Assembly (NCBI GenBank): GCA_001749745.1
Contig: JWTM01000424.1
Coordinates: 186,001-250,000, forward strand
Origin: Candidatus Marispirochaeta associata
GTDB lineage: Bacteria; Spirochaetota; Spirochaetia; JC444; Marispirochaetaceae
Direction: 5' to 3'
Length of the DNA: 64,000 nucleotides
This document shows, piece by piece, positions 19,101 to 26,670 of this stretch; the first letter of the stretch is position 1; every line of letters begins with the position of its first letter. Position numbers and translations under genes: made by a program. Under the pieces are notes generated by a model, which ran no database searches, was not told the origin of the DNA, and saw only the letters and a list, made by a program, of their open reading frames with translations.

Positions 19101-19154
19101 GCCGAGCTCCTCCGCAGGCCGACGCCGTGTTTTACTATCCGTTTCCCCTTTTAA
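16125..19154 (+). CDS. REC-GAF-multi-PAS-HisKA_2 sensor kinase, 1009 aa
   Basis: A large cytoplasmic hybrid kinase. Receiver domain at residues 15-130 with phospho-acceptor D63 in LILMDIDLG; GAF domain about 155-315 with a Cys-rich loop (CENCP then GNCGMAG); four PAS domains (about 320-440, 445-565, 565-690, 690-810); a HisKA_2 domain with phospho-His H826 in ELNHRVKNNL; and a C-terminal HATPase_c with NELVTNAVKHG. The open frame starts at 15936, inside the VOC gene on the other strand. I prefer the GTG at 16125, preceded by GCGGGAG at 7 bases. GTAGTAG and CTACTAC form an inverted repeat at 16047-16075 in the leader. The receiver and kinase are close relatives of those at 7356, so one probably arose by duplication. 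Confidence 0.88.
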   Translation: MPQADLSSTYQTHCILLVEDEALIAMAQAELLKRNAYQVLTVYNGEAAVEKALNEDVDLILMDIDLGRGKMDGTEAAQKILASREIPIIFLTSHSEKEMVERVRGITRFGYVLKNSGEFVLMQSIAMAFELWDQRRHREEALKRSRENEENLRHLNRVLRSLQTVNHLIRTVGNEVELLDMITDTLVDISGYSSAMAVLLESGMPREPFLHAGFGEDFAPMGKLLASSTLPDCMNRALSQEEPIVVIDRGVQCENCPLVNRLPGNCGMAGVIRYENRVFGLLQVSVARDFAMKSEERALFEEITDDLGFALHSLETESERSLIETRFRAISESGVFGLSVGEFSAECSPRFVNRTLADFLRYPVLELTSMDTMGLFALKERDSFEAQLSRLLEGKEDSFQMEGEFIRKDGTPTWGLISAITVKDREAKPQEILILISDISDRKLLGIQYKELFENTTDAIYLMDYDGRMIEVNEAACTTLGYTRDELLSLGIDDVDINFDVEAFQSFWSVPIGSSRVFETTHRCKNGTLIPIEVSGTMFMLGDRKVLYGIARDISSRRRAEELFQLLFQQTEFGIGYYDMEGRVQFYNNLALRYMGMSLEQVEGKTMAEIFGEEEAEIYQKRLSACLESGDTKSYKDKIELPSGTYWFLSLYTRILNKAGEPQGVEIISTDQSKLKASTDTARRKEEILERAEALANIGAWEWDIEHDLWYFSEQWKRIHGVEEDEIDSKQLVQIAHPEDREQIDQAFNASVSSGTSYDIRHRIIRQDSGEIRTIHALGAVSDFSESGEALRLVGVARDISEDVRLVRRLEEAIDEKDNLMRELNHRVKNNLLMVKSLVNLKQAEIGSAVDLSDIEGRIEAIAGLHEILQDSGTLRDIPMQRYISGLVSSSLEGNGPHINLELKIDEGILLPAKKATIVGLIINELVTNAVKHGFGTTAKPAITLELKHEAEGYLLQAANNGSPVPSHIDFENPGTLGLKLVKALSTQLGGEAELLRRPTPCFTIRFPF

Positions 19155-20533
19155 TACTCTATTCTCAGATTGCGATCGTCCGGAGGAGAATCCAGGTCTA
19201 GGATCAGGGCAAAGGCGGAAAGCTGGGAATCGGCGTTCTCCCACAGCTCCCGGCCGCGGGTGCTGAGGGCGCCTGGCGGGATAGAGGCTTCTAATCCTTG
19301 TTGGGCATAGAGGTTGGCTAAATAGAAATAGGCCGCCATCGTCTCGGCCTCATCCCGGGAGTACTTTTTTACCAGGGATTCTACCTGGCGGCGATAATTC
19401 CTCATCAGACCGATGTTGCGTGAATAGGTCAGTATCGCTTGCTCCTCCTCCGAACCCTCTGCAAAGTCCAGTTCCCGGCTGGATAGGCTGATGCTCCCCG
19501 GGTCGAGCCCGATCAGCCGATAAGCGTGGGGATAGAGGGAGATCGGCGCGGTGGTGATGCCGTAAAAATCCCGCCCCTTCTCATCGGTCCGGCTTTTTAT
19601 ATCGCTCTTATGAATATGGCCGGAGATACCGAGTTTTACCCCCTCATCCATCAGTTGCCGAAGCAGCTCCTCCTCGTCGTTGATCTTAAATACCGAGAGA
19701 TCGTAATCGATCTCGTAATGGTCCAGAAAGTTATGGTGGGTCATCACAATCACCTCTCGACCGGTCGCCTCGGCATGGCTCAGGGCCCGAGCGGTGAATT
19801 CGTATTGCCCAGGACGCATGCGTCCGGTGGGAGCGCTGAAATCATACTCGTAGTTGTACTCATAAACGCTGCTGTCAAGGGAGAGGAGGGCATACTCCTC
19901 GTTCAGGAGTAGATAATAGGAGAGGCTCGTCTCGTCGATCATGGTCGCCTGGCTAAACCCGAAATTCCGGTAGATCTCCCGAAACTGATCGGGGGTAACC
20001 GACTCGGCTTCCGACATCTCCCCGCTTTGAAGCGTGAAAGCCTTGGGGTGGTTGAGGTCGTGGTTGCCGGTAGTAACGCAGACCTCGATTCCCGCCGCTT
20101 CGAAATCGGCCAGGATCCGCGCCGCATCCCGGTGGCTTGCGGGGATGCCGAAGATGGTAAGATCCCCGGAGAGAAAGAGGTACTCCACCCCGAGGGCAAG
20201 CAGCTCCCGCTTGAGTTGGGCCATCAGTTCCGTGGTATAGCGAACGGTGCGACCTTCATTATTGCGGGCGAACTCTGCAAAGGCCTCTGATTCCGGATCG
20301 TAGAGCTCCGGGGCATAGTGGTGAAGGTCCGAGATATGGGCCGCCAAGAGTTTGTGCTCGCCAAGGATCGAGGCTTGAGTCTGACTTTCCAGAACCCCGG
20401 GAGCGATATCGAGGAGCTCCGCCCTCGGCGGTTTCTTGGGAATGCAGGCAACGAGGAGGAGCACCACTATTATGAGCGATAGATAGGAGAAGAGGATATA
20501 AAGGAGTGATTTTCTCAGCTTTAGTCTGGGCAT
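19151..20533 (-). CDS. Lipoprotein metallophosphoesterase (calcineurin-like), 460 aa
   Basis: A predicted lipoprotein: a short basic N-terminus (PRLKLRK), a hydrophobic stretch and a lipobox-like LVAC at about residue 28. The mature part carries all the calcineurin-type metal motifs: HISDLHH, LFLSGDLT, TTGNHDLNH, VMTHHNF and SGHIHKSD. It therefore probably hydrolyses a phosphoester outside the inner membrane. The open frame continues to 20818 but would overlap the methyltransferase; the ATG at 20533 gives a clean signal sequence. It lies 41 bases after the methyltransferase and is the last gene of the polyketide cluster, where it could act on a phosphorylated lipid intermediate. That role is inference. 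Confidence 0.88.
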   Translation of the reverse strand: MPRLKLRKSLLYILFSYLSLIIVVLLLVACIPKKPPRAELLDIAPGVLESQTQASILGEHKLLAAHISDLHHYAPELYDPESEAFAEFARNNEGRTVRYTTELMAQLKRELLALGVEYLFLSGDLTIFGIPASHRDAARILADFEAAGIEVCVTTGNHDLNHPKAFTLQSGEMSEAESVTPDQFREIYRNFGFSQATMIDETSLSYYLLLNEEYALLSLDSSVYEYNYEYDFSAPTGRMRPGQYEFTARALSHAEATGREVIVMTHHNFLDHYEIDYDLSVFKINDEEELLRQLMDEGVKLGISGHIHKSDIKSRTDEKGRDFYGITTAPISLYPHAYRLIGLDPGSISLSSRELDFAEGSEEEQAILTYSRNIGLMRNYRRQVESLVKKYSRDEAETMAAYFYLANLYAQQGLEASIPPGALSTRGRELWENADSQLSAFALILDLDSPPDDRNLRIEY

Positions 20534-20574
20534 CGCCACGACTCTAATCCGGAAGCGGCGCGCCCTGCAAGCGC

Positions 20575-21288
20575 TTAGTCCCTGCTGCCGAGAAGATAAA
20601 TCCTTCCCGGCGCTGTTTCTCCGATGCGGTAATAGTTCTCCAGTCCCCAGTCGACCAGGAGCGCGGAGAGCTCCCGGGACAGGAAGCCCCGGCGAATAGA
20701 GAGAGAGCCGTCGTAGGCGGCGAAGCTCCGGTGCAGAAAGAGCAGGGCGAAGAGCCGATAGCCGAACCAGCTGAGGCGGGAGCGCTTGAGGTCGTTTAAG
20801 AGCACCAGGTTCGTACAACTCTTGCGGCAGAGGTCGAGGATGATACGGATATCTGCAGAACTAAAGTGGTGCAAAAAGTGGTTGGCGTAGATGAAGTCGT
20901 ACCGCCCGCCGTCGAGATCGAAGACCGATCCCTCGATGATCTCCACCGTATTATCCGCTGCGCTTCGGATCCGGGCGTACTCGGCGATCCGGGGATCGTT
21001 GTCGAGGCAGCTGATACGGAGGTTTATGTCCCGCTTGCGGCAGTACCTCGCCAGCCAGAGGGCCGTTTCCCCGCCTCCCGCACCGAGTTCGAGCAGGGTG
21101 TAGGGGTGCTCGGTCCCCGGCTTCATCCGGGAGACGATATGGCGTTTGATCAGCCGCCGGGATGATGAGAAAAGGAGGTTGATCAGCTTGAACTGGCGCA
21201 CCGTATTGAGGAGCAACCGCGGGTCGCAGGCCGGATCGTCCATCAGCTCGGGACCCGGGTGCCGTTTGTCGAAGCGGAGGAGCGACAT
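20575..21288 (-). CDS. Class I SAM-dependent methyltransferase, 237 aa
   Basis: A Rossmann-fold methyltransferase. The SAM-binding motif I is LLELGAGGGETALWLARYC, and the acidic motif II end is SCLDNDPRIAEYAR; motif III lies at GSVFDLDGGRYDFIYANHFLHH. It begins 1 base after the polyketide synthase stop, so translation is coupled and the substrate is probably the polyketide product or a precursor. In the Streptomyces srs pathway a comparable gene methylates an alkylresorcinol next to a type III polyketide synthase. This family comparison supports O- or C-methylation of a phenolic lipid but does not prove it. Confidence 0.87.
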   Translation of the reverse strand: MSLLRFDKRHPGPELMDDPACDPRLLLNTVRQFKLINLLFSSSRRLIKRHIVSRMKPGTEHPYTLLELGAGGGETALWLARYCRKRDINLRISCLDNDPRIAEYARIRSAADNTVEIIEGSVFDLDGGRYDFIYANHFLHHFSSADIRIILDLCRKSCTNLVLLNDLKRSRLSWFGYRLFALLFLHRSFAAYDGSLSIRRGFLSRELSALLVDWGLENYYRIGETAPGRIYLLGSRD

Positions 21289-21289
21289 C

Positions 21290-22423
21290 TTATCGGTGAT
21301 TGCGGATCTTCTTCAGGAACCCGGTTTCCACGGTGAGTCCCGGACCGAAGGCGACGGCCAGAATATTCCCCTCCCGTTCGTCGGCCAGGATCCGCTCCAG
21401 CACGAACATGATAGTAACCGAACTCATGTTGCCGAAATCCCGGAGCACATCGTAGGAGACCTGGAACTCCTCCTTGGGAAGGCTCAGGGCCTCCTCGATC
21501 TTCTCCAGGATCGCTTTTCCGCCGGGATGGACGGCCCAGATATCGATATCGTCTAGGCTCCTACCGGCCTTGGTTAAGATCTGGTCCAGAATATCATTCA
21601 GATTCTCGTTGATGATCCTCGGCACATAGGCGGAGAGTTTCATTGCAAAGCCGGTGTTGCCCACGCTCCAGGCCATATCCTCCTCGCTCTCCGGTAGAAT
21701 CTGGGAGTTGAAGGAATCAAAGGCGATGCGGGCGCCGCCGGCCGCATCCGACTCTTTCCCGGAAATCAGCGCCGCCGAGGCGCCGTCGGCGAAGATGGCG
21801 TTGGCCACCATGGTATCCAGGTCATCCTTCAGTTGATAGTGGAGGGAGCAGAGCTCGACGTTGATCATCAGTACCCGGGCCTCATCGTCGGCGGCGCAGA
21901 TCGAGTGCGCCAGAGACATGGCCGTCAGGGCGGCGTAGCAGCCCATGAAGCCGATGTGGTAACGCCGGGTTGCCGGGGGCAGGGGAATCTCCTTAGCCAG
22001 GTAAAAGTCGAAGCCCGGAGCCGAAAATCCGGTGCAACTGACGGTAATCAGGTGGGTCACGTCCTTTGGCGTGAGCGTCTTCAACTTACCGAAGAGCTTA
22101 CGGACGGCCTCTTCCGACAGGCGATTGGCCTCCTTTATAAAGAGATCGTTCCGCTTCTCCGTGGGGACCTCAGGCTTAAGGCTCGCATTGGGAGGGAAGA
22201 AGGTGTACTCCTTCGGATCACGACCGTAATCGGCAATAACCGAGTGGCGGCGTTCGATGGCGCTTCCGGCGTATATGCGCTGCATAAACTTCTTCTGTCT
22301 GCCTGTGGTTCCTTCTATGGCCAGGTTGAATTCGAGGGCGTGATCCTGGGAATAGGCGTGTTCGGGGACAGCGGTGGCGATTCCAAGTAGGTTGGCTGTA
22401 TAGCTCTTCGTTGACTGCGACAT
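21290..22423 (-). CDS. Type III polyketide synthase (chalcone/stilbene synthase family), 377 aa
   Basis: A thiolase-fold homodimeric condensing enzyme that extends an acyl-CoA starter with malonyl-CoA and cyclises the chain. The catalytic triad is complete: C130 in VSCTGFSAPG, H299 in WAVHPGGKAIL and N332 in DFGNMSSVT. The length of 377 residues is normal. Bacterial relatives make alkylresorcinols, alkylpyrones or tetrahydroxynaphthalene. It heads a minus-strand operon with a methyltransferase and a lipoprotein phosphoesterase. It is divergent from a UbiE-like methyltransferase at only 50 bases, so the two sides probably share a promoter region. Starter-unit specificity cannot be read here. 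Confidence 0.93.
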   Translation of the reverse strand: MSQSTKSYTANLLGIATAVPEHAYSQDHALEFNLAIEGTTGRQKKFMQRIYAGSAIERRHSVIADYGRDPKEYTFFPPNASLKPEVPTEKRNDLFIKEANRLSEEAVRKLFGKLKTLTPKDVTHLITVSCTGFSAPGFDFYLAKEIPLPPATRRYHIGFMGCYAALTAMSLAHSICAADDEARVLMINVELCSLHYQLKDDLDTMVANAIFADGASAALISGKESDAAGGARIAFDSFNSQILPESEEDMAWSVGNTGFAMKLSAYVPRIINENLNDILDQILTKAGRSLDDIDIWAVHPGGKAILEKIEEALSLPKEEFQVSYDVLRDFGNMSSVTIMFVLERILADEREGNILAVAFGPGLTVETGFLKKIRNHR

Positions 22424-22473
22424 GGAATAAACTTACTATTTGCTTTACCAAAGGCAAGTAGGAAGAGATAGGA

Positions 22474-23238
22474 ATGGATGAGAAACGGCGATTTCAGTAC
22501 CGATTGCGTGATTTTAATCTCTCCGATCCTGTTGCGAAGCGGGATTACAACAAGAAGCTCTTCTCGCCGGTGGCCGAGGTCTACCCCTTGGTAACCCGGC
22601 TGCTCTCCTTCGGCCGGGACGCCGCCTGGAAGCGAAAGCTGGTCGACGGTTTGACTGAGGGCGGGGTGGAGAGGATTCTCGATCTGGCCTGCGGACCGGG
22701 GGATCTGACCTTCCGCTTAGCCGCCCGCTATTCCCGGGCCGAGATTGTGGGTATCGACCTGAATCCCCAAATGCTCTCCCGGGCGTTGGCTTCGCTGGAG
22801 GTCGCCGACGAGGAGCTACAGGAGAGGGTCTCATTTATAGAGGGGGATATGAATCAGCTCCCCTTCGAGGATGCGGGCTTCGACCTGATTACCGGGGGCT
22901 ACGCCTTGCGGAACTCCCCCGATTTGAAGAGGAGTCTGAATGAGATTTCCCGCATGCTCAAGCCCGGCGGCAGGGCTGCCTTTCTCGATTTCTCCCGTTC
23001 CTCCCGACGGGACTTGAGCCGAATACAGACCGGGCTTATCGCCTTCTGGGGGCGCCTGTGGGGACGACTGTTGCATCGCAATCCCGAGGTCTACGGCTAT
23101 ATCGCCGAGAGCCTCAAGGCCTTTCCCGACGCGGCCGCCTTCAACAAAATGCTCGGCGAGGCCGGATTCGATCTGCTCCTTTCCCGGGGCTATATGTTCG
23201 GTATGCTCAGAATCACCATGGTGATCAAACGGACTTAG
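22474..23238 (+). CDS. UbiE/COQ5-like SAM methyltransferase, 254 aa
   Basis: A class I methyltransferase of the UbiE type. Motif I is ILDLACGPGDLTFRLAAR, motif II ends in VGIDLNPQMLS, and the family pattern LPFEDAGFDLITGGYALRN is clear, followed by LKPGGRAAFLDFSRS. UbiE enzymes C-methylate quinone rings. Here it is divergent from a type III polyketide synthase and convergent with a FAD monooxygenase, so a role in tailoring a phenolic or quinone product is more likely than in menaquinone synthesis. A role in menaquinone synthesis cannot be excluded, as other men genes are absent from the window. A GGAAGAGATAGGA stretch precedes the ATG. Confidence 0.87.
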   Translation: MDEKRRFQYRLRDFNLSDPVAKRDYNKKLFSPVAEVYPLVTRLLSFGRDAAWKRKLVDGLTEGGVERILDLACGPGDLTFRLAARYSRAEIVGIDLNPQMLSRALASLEVADEELQERVSFIEGDMNQLPFEDAGFDLITGGYALRNSPDLKRSLNEISRMLKPGGRAAFLDFSRSSRRDLSRIQTGLIAFWGRLWGRLLHRNPEVYGYIAESLKAFPDAAAFNKMLGEAGFDLLLSRGYMFGMLRITMVIKRT

Positions 23239-24395
23239 AGGGGCGACGCCTGCAGGTTCCGGTAGGGAATGGAGAGCATCGCGTAGTGCGCGGCGAGGCT
23301 CCGTTTTAAAGGCGTCGCCAAGGCCAGCCGAATGGCGGCGTTCCGCAGGGCGGAGCCGACCCCGCCGCCGACGGTACCGACTCGCATGGATAGCATTGAA
23401 CGGTATGCCGCCGCCTTCGCCGCCCGTCGTCGGGCGCTATCGTAGTGGCGCAGATCTGAGCCTCGGATAAGCATCGCCGCCAGCCGTTCGGCATCGGCGA
23501 GACCGGTATTCATCCCCTGTCCGCCGATGGGCGGAATGGTATGGGCCGCATCCCCGGCGAAGACCACCCTTCCGGCCACGAAACTAGGCATGATCCTGCT
23601 ATGGATTCGAAATGGACTCTCCCAGCCCTTGTCGTCGCTTAGCAAGGAAAACCCTGAACGCCGCTCGACCAGTTCTTCCAGATACCCCCGGGGGGGCTGC
23701 TCCAGATACTCTTCGGTCTGGACCACCCAGCGGCGTATGCCGCCGGGCAGGGGAAAGGATTCGACCGAGCCGTCGGCGGTGAAGAAGAGGTGCGCCTCGT
23801 TCTGCAGTCCGCTCCGGTCGGTGAAATCGGCCATCAGAAAGGTTTCCGGTGCGGTGCGGCCACGGAGGGGCAGGTTAAGGAGGCTGCGGGCGGTGGAGCG
23901 GAAACCGTCGCAGGCGCAGAGATAGTCGGCCTGGAGATTCTCGACACGCTCAATTCCATCCTCGACCCTTCTGAGCTCAGCGCTTACCCCTTCGGCAGTC
24001 TGCACGAGTCCTGTTAATTCGGTACTGAAAAGGAGTTCTACGCTTCCTAGGCCTTCGAGCCTTTGCCGCAGGAGCTCCTCGGTCCGGGCCTGGGGAAAGG
24101 AGAGAATAAAGGGGTAGGGTCCCGGGATTGAGGCGAAGGAGAGATCGCCGACCACCGATCCCTTCCCATGAACGACCGCCCGGCTTATCCTGACGCCGCC
24201 TGAGATGAAGGCCTGATCCAGTTCCAAGCGGGCCAGGATTTCCAAGGAGGGCGGGGTAATGCCGATCGCCTTGGAGTGGCCGGTCGCCTCGCTCCGCTTC
24301 TCCACGACGATAGTTTCGACTCCCTCGTCGGCCAGGAGGTTGGCCAAGAGCAGCCCCACCGGACCGGCGCCGACGATAAGTATTTTGGGTCTCAT
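23235..24395 (-). CDS. FAD-dependent aromatic monooxygenase (PHBH-like), 386 aa
   Basis: A group A flavin monooxygenase. The N-terminal Rossmann motif is ILIVGAGPVGLLLANLLADEG, the second FAD motif is VFAGDAAHTIPPIGGQGMNTG, and the NADPH-linked DG region appears as YLCACDGFRSTAR. Such enzymes hydroxylate phenolic rings with NAD(P)H and oxygen. With a type III polyketide synthase and methyltransferases beside it, it resembles the hydroxylase SrsC of the Streptomyces srs pathway, which turns alkylresorcinols to quinones. The open frame extends to 24524, but the ATG at 24395 directly precedes the first FAD motif. It overlaps the UbiE-like gene by 4 bases, convergently. An oxygen-using enzyme is notable if the host is anaerobic. 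Confidence 0.88.
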   Translation of the reverse strand: MRPKILIVGAGPVGLLLANLLADEGVETIVVEKRSEATGHSKAIGITPPSLEILARLELDQAFISGGVRISRAVVHGKGSVVGDLSFASIPGPYPFILSFPQARTEELLRQRLEGLGSVELLFSTELTGLVQTAEGVSAELRRVEDGIERVENLQADYLCACDGFRSTARSLLNLPLRGRTAPETFLMADFTDRSGLQNEAHLFFTADGSVESFPLPGGIRRWVVQTEEYLEQPPRGYLEELVERRSGFSLLSDDKGWESPFRIHSRIMPSFVAGRVVFAGDAAHTIPPIGGQGMNTGLADAERLAAMLIRGSDLRHYDSARRRAAKAAAYRSMLSMRVGTVGGGVGSALRNAAIRLALATPLKRSLAAHYAMLSIPYRNLQASPL

Positions 24396-24517
24396 GCTTA
24401 ATAAGATACGCTGGAAGACGAGAGAGGTATAGGCTAATGTATCAATTGGTACGGACTGACCTCGTCGATTTTGGTATACTTGTGCAATCCCATCGGTATG
24501 GAAGGAGCAGCTCTGAT

Positions 24518-25750
24518 ATGGCAAAACGGCGGATAGAGGTTGATACGGAAGGAAGACTACGTATTCCAGCCGATATAGCGCGCAACTACGGGATCGAACC
24601 GGGGCGCGAACTCTTCCTGGAAGAGGGGAATAATCGATTTCTGTTGAGCTCTCCCGTCGAGCACCTCGCTCGTATCTATGTCGAGCCTACGAGCCGCTGC
24701 AACCTGGCTTGCTCCACCTGTATTCGCAACTCCTGGAACGAGGAGATGGGCGAGATGCAGGCGGCAACCTTCGCTCGTGTTCTTAAGACCCTCGACGAGT
24801 CAGATCCTGTTCCGGAGATATTCTTCGGCGGCTTCGGAGAGCCCCTCTCTCATCCTCAGATTCTCGATATGATCCGGGAGGTCAAGGCCCGGGGCGCCCG
24901 GGTAGAACTGATCAGCAACGGAACCATGCTGGATGCGAAGGTTGCCGAGACTCTGGTAGAACTCAAGGTCGACCGGCTCTGGATCTCTATCGACGGCGCC
25001 AGTCCGGAGAGCTACAAGGATGTGCGTCTGGGCAACGAGCTTCCGCGGATCAAAGAGAATCTCCACGAGCTGCGGCAGATCAAATACCGCTATCCAGGGG
25101 TGCTTCCGCGTCTGGGGATCACCTTTGTAGCTATGGAGCGGAATATCGAGGATCTTGCCGCCGTAGCCCGGATGACCCATGAACTGGGCGGAGATACCCT
25201 GCATGTCTCTAACCTGTTGCCCCACACCGAAGAGAAGCGTTCCGAGATCTTCTATCAGCAGCGGCTCGATAACTGGACCAACCGGGGCGAGAAGGTCCTC
25301 CTGCCCCGTATGGATGCCGATGACCGGGTCTGGCGGGAATACCGCGAACTTCTTCGCCGCTTTGAACTGCATGAACTCACCCCCAACGAGTTCATGAAGC
25401 CCAGGAACAGTTGTCCCTTTATCGAGAAGAATAGCGTCTCGGTTCGTTTCGACGGCAAGGTAAGCCCCTGTCTGCCGCTGTTGCATACCAATGCCAACTA
25501 TCTGAAGACTCTCTCCCGGGAATCCCAGGCTACCTTCTTTGGCTCCCTCCAGGAATCGAGTCTGCTGCAGGTGTGGGAGGGTCCCGAATATGTCGCCTTC
25601 CGGAAGAAGGTGATGGAATTCGACTTCGCCCCCTGTACGGCCTGTGCCAGCTGCGAGCTGGCCGAGTCGAATCAGGAGGATTGCTTCGGCAGCGAGCCTA
25701 TCTCCTGCGGCGGCTGTCTCTGGGCCCAGGGCTTTGTGCAGTGTCCGTGA
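24518..25750 (+). CDS. AbrB-radical SAM-SPASM protein (possible tungsten-enzyme maturase), 410 aa
   Basis: Three parts are visible. Residues 1-45 have a SpoVT/AbrB-like beta fold (IEVDTEGRLRIPADIARNYG). The radical SAM core has cluster ligands C61, C65 and C68 in TSRCNLACSTC and the GGFGEPL motif. The C-terminal SPASM domain is rich in Cys (VSPCLP, CTACASCE, CGGC). The combination and the CNLACSTCIRNSW start resemble the family called tungsten-cofactor oxidoreductase radical SAM maturase, which sits next to aldehyde:ferredoxin oxidoreductases. No such oxidoreductase is in this window. I start at the ATG at 24518, preceded by AAGGAG at about 10 bases; the open frame starts at 24437. Family assignment is from memory of the motif. 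Confidence 0.75.
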   Translation: MAKRRIEVDTEGRLRIPADIARNYGIEPGRELFLEEGNNRFLLSSPVEHLARIYVEPTSRCNLACSTCIRNSWNEEMGEMQAATFARVLKTLDESDPVPEIFFGGFGEPLSHPQILDMIREVKARGARVELISNGTMLDAKVAETLVELKVDRLWISIDGASPESYKDVRLGNELPRIKENLHELRQIKYRYPGVLPRLGITFVAMERNIEDLAAVARMTHELGGDTLHVSNLLPHTEEKRSEIFYQQRLDNWTNRGEKVLLPRMDADDRVWREYRELLRRFELHELTPNEFMKPRNSCPFIEKNSVSVRFDGKVSPCLPLLHTNANYLKTLSRESQATFFGSLQESSLLQVWEGPEYVAFRKKVMEFDFAPCTACASCELAESNQEDCFGSEPISCGGCLWAQGFVQCP

Positions 25751-25752
25751 TG

Positions 25753-26463
25753 CTATTTCTTCTGTTTTTCTAGGATTCTCTGGACAACCTGCTCGAAGAA
25801 GATAAAGAAGATAGTCCTGGTCTTTTCGTGGGGCTGAAGCTGATTCGATTGCTTATGGCGGGTTAGACAGAAATAGCGGTCGCAGTTATCCATCAATTGG
25901 GAATTAAACTCCTCGGATACAACCACCACATCCGCGTCGGATTCCTTCGCATCCTTGAAGGTCGGTTCAAAGGAACGATACTGGCCGGTGGTTGTTAGTA
26001 TGATGAGGAGGCTTGATTTATCTACAATCGAATGCAATGAGCGCTCATCCGGCGGTGTGGTTACGAATGCTTCCGTGCAGAACCGCAGTTTATACTCAAT
26101 ATACTGGGCGCAGATATGAGACGGTCCGTAGCCGAAAAGGATAATCTTCTTATGGCTGAGGATGAGCTCCACAAACTCATCGAGCAATGAGATATCGAAC
26201 TCCTCCATGAAGAGCTTTATTCTTTCCAGCTCATCGATCTTCTCTTCCTGGGGTATATCGCCGAAGTAGAGGTAGCGAATGAACTGCTTGTAGCCGGTAA
26301 ACCCCGCCTTTTTAATCGCCTTCGATACCTGTGAAACCGAGCAGCTGCATATCTCTGCGGCATCGATAATCTTGGGTTCCGAATTCTTCCTGGCATAGGC
26401 TGTGAGTGTCGTGAGGATTCTCTGTTCTAAGGGATTCAGCTTGGTCTCATCGATTATAATCAT
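25753..26463 (-). CDS. MurR/RpiR family transcriptional regulator, 236 aa
   Basis: An N-terminal HTH_6 helix-turn-helix (about 20-75, with DAAEICSCSVSQVSKAIKKA) and a C-terminal SIS sugar-phosphate-binding domain (about 105-215, with IILFGYGPSHICAQYIEYK and LLIILTTTGQYRSFEP). Proteins of this family repress or activate sugar catabolism genes according to a phosphosugar ligand. It is divergent from the ygc-like array across a 207-base gap with GAAAATTTTC repeats, the kind of site this family binds. Its ligand is probably the phosphorylated product of the FGGY kinase, which is inference. Confidence 0.9.
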   Translation of the reverse strand: MIIIDETKLNPLEQRILTTLTAYARKNSEPKIIDAAEICSCSVSQVSKAIKKAGFTGYKQFIRYLYFGDIPQEEKIDELERIKLFMEEFDISLLDEFVELILSHKKIILFGYGPSHICAQYIEYKLRFCTEAFVTTPPDERSLHSIVDKSSLLIILTTTGQYRSFEPTFKDAKESDADVVVVSEEFNSQLMDNCDRYFCLTRHKQSNQLQPHEKTRTIFFIFFEQVVQRILEKQKK

Positions 26464-26520
26464 CAGCCGGACTCTCTATTCCATCCTCTCTCTCTTTCTC
26501 TCATAACAAATAGCACTTAT

Positions 26521-26539
26521 CCCCTTCCCTGGGAAGGGG
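26521..26539. repeat. 19-base perfect palindrome in the rpiR-type/ygc-like gap
   Basis: CCCCTTCCCTGGGAAGGGG has 9-base complementary arms around a central T. It lies 58 bases upstream of the regulator start and 19 bases before the first GAAAATTTTC copy. It has no T-run on either side, so it is more likely an operator or structural element than a terminator. Confidence 0.55.
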
Positions 26540-26557
26540 ATAGGGTAATAATGAAGT

Positions 26558-26606
26558 GAAAATTTTCCAAAAATAGAAAATTTATTGTCTATTTAAGAAA
26601 ATTTTC
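26558..26606. promoter_or_regulatory. Likely RpiR-type operator: three GAAAATTT copies
   Basis: GAAAATTTTC is perfectly self-complementary and occurs at 26558-26567 and 26597-26606. A partial copy, GAAAATTTAT, lies between them at 26576. The last perfect copy ends 1 base before the -35 hexamer of the array promoter, so a bound protein would block RNA polymerase. RpiR-family operators have this GAAA/TTTC type. The assignment to the divergent regulator is inferred from position. Confidence 0.65.
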
Positions 26607-26607
26607 G

Positions 26608-26636
26608 TTGACAGTTGAAATTTCCGGGTTTAGACT
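26608..26636 (+). promoter_or_regulatory. Sigma70-type promoter of the ygc-like array
   Basis: TTGACA (26608-26613), a 17-base spacer and TAGACT (26631-26636). The -35 is a perfect match and the -10 matches 4 of 6. The first gene starts 34 bases downstream with GAAGGAG before its ATG. Confidence 0.7.
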
Positions 26637-26670
26637 GATCTCGAAACACACTGATTGAAGGAGCCTATTC

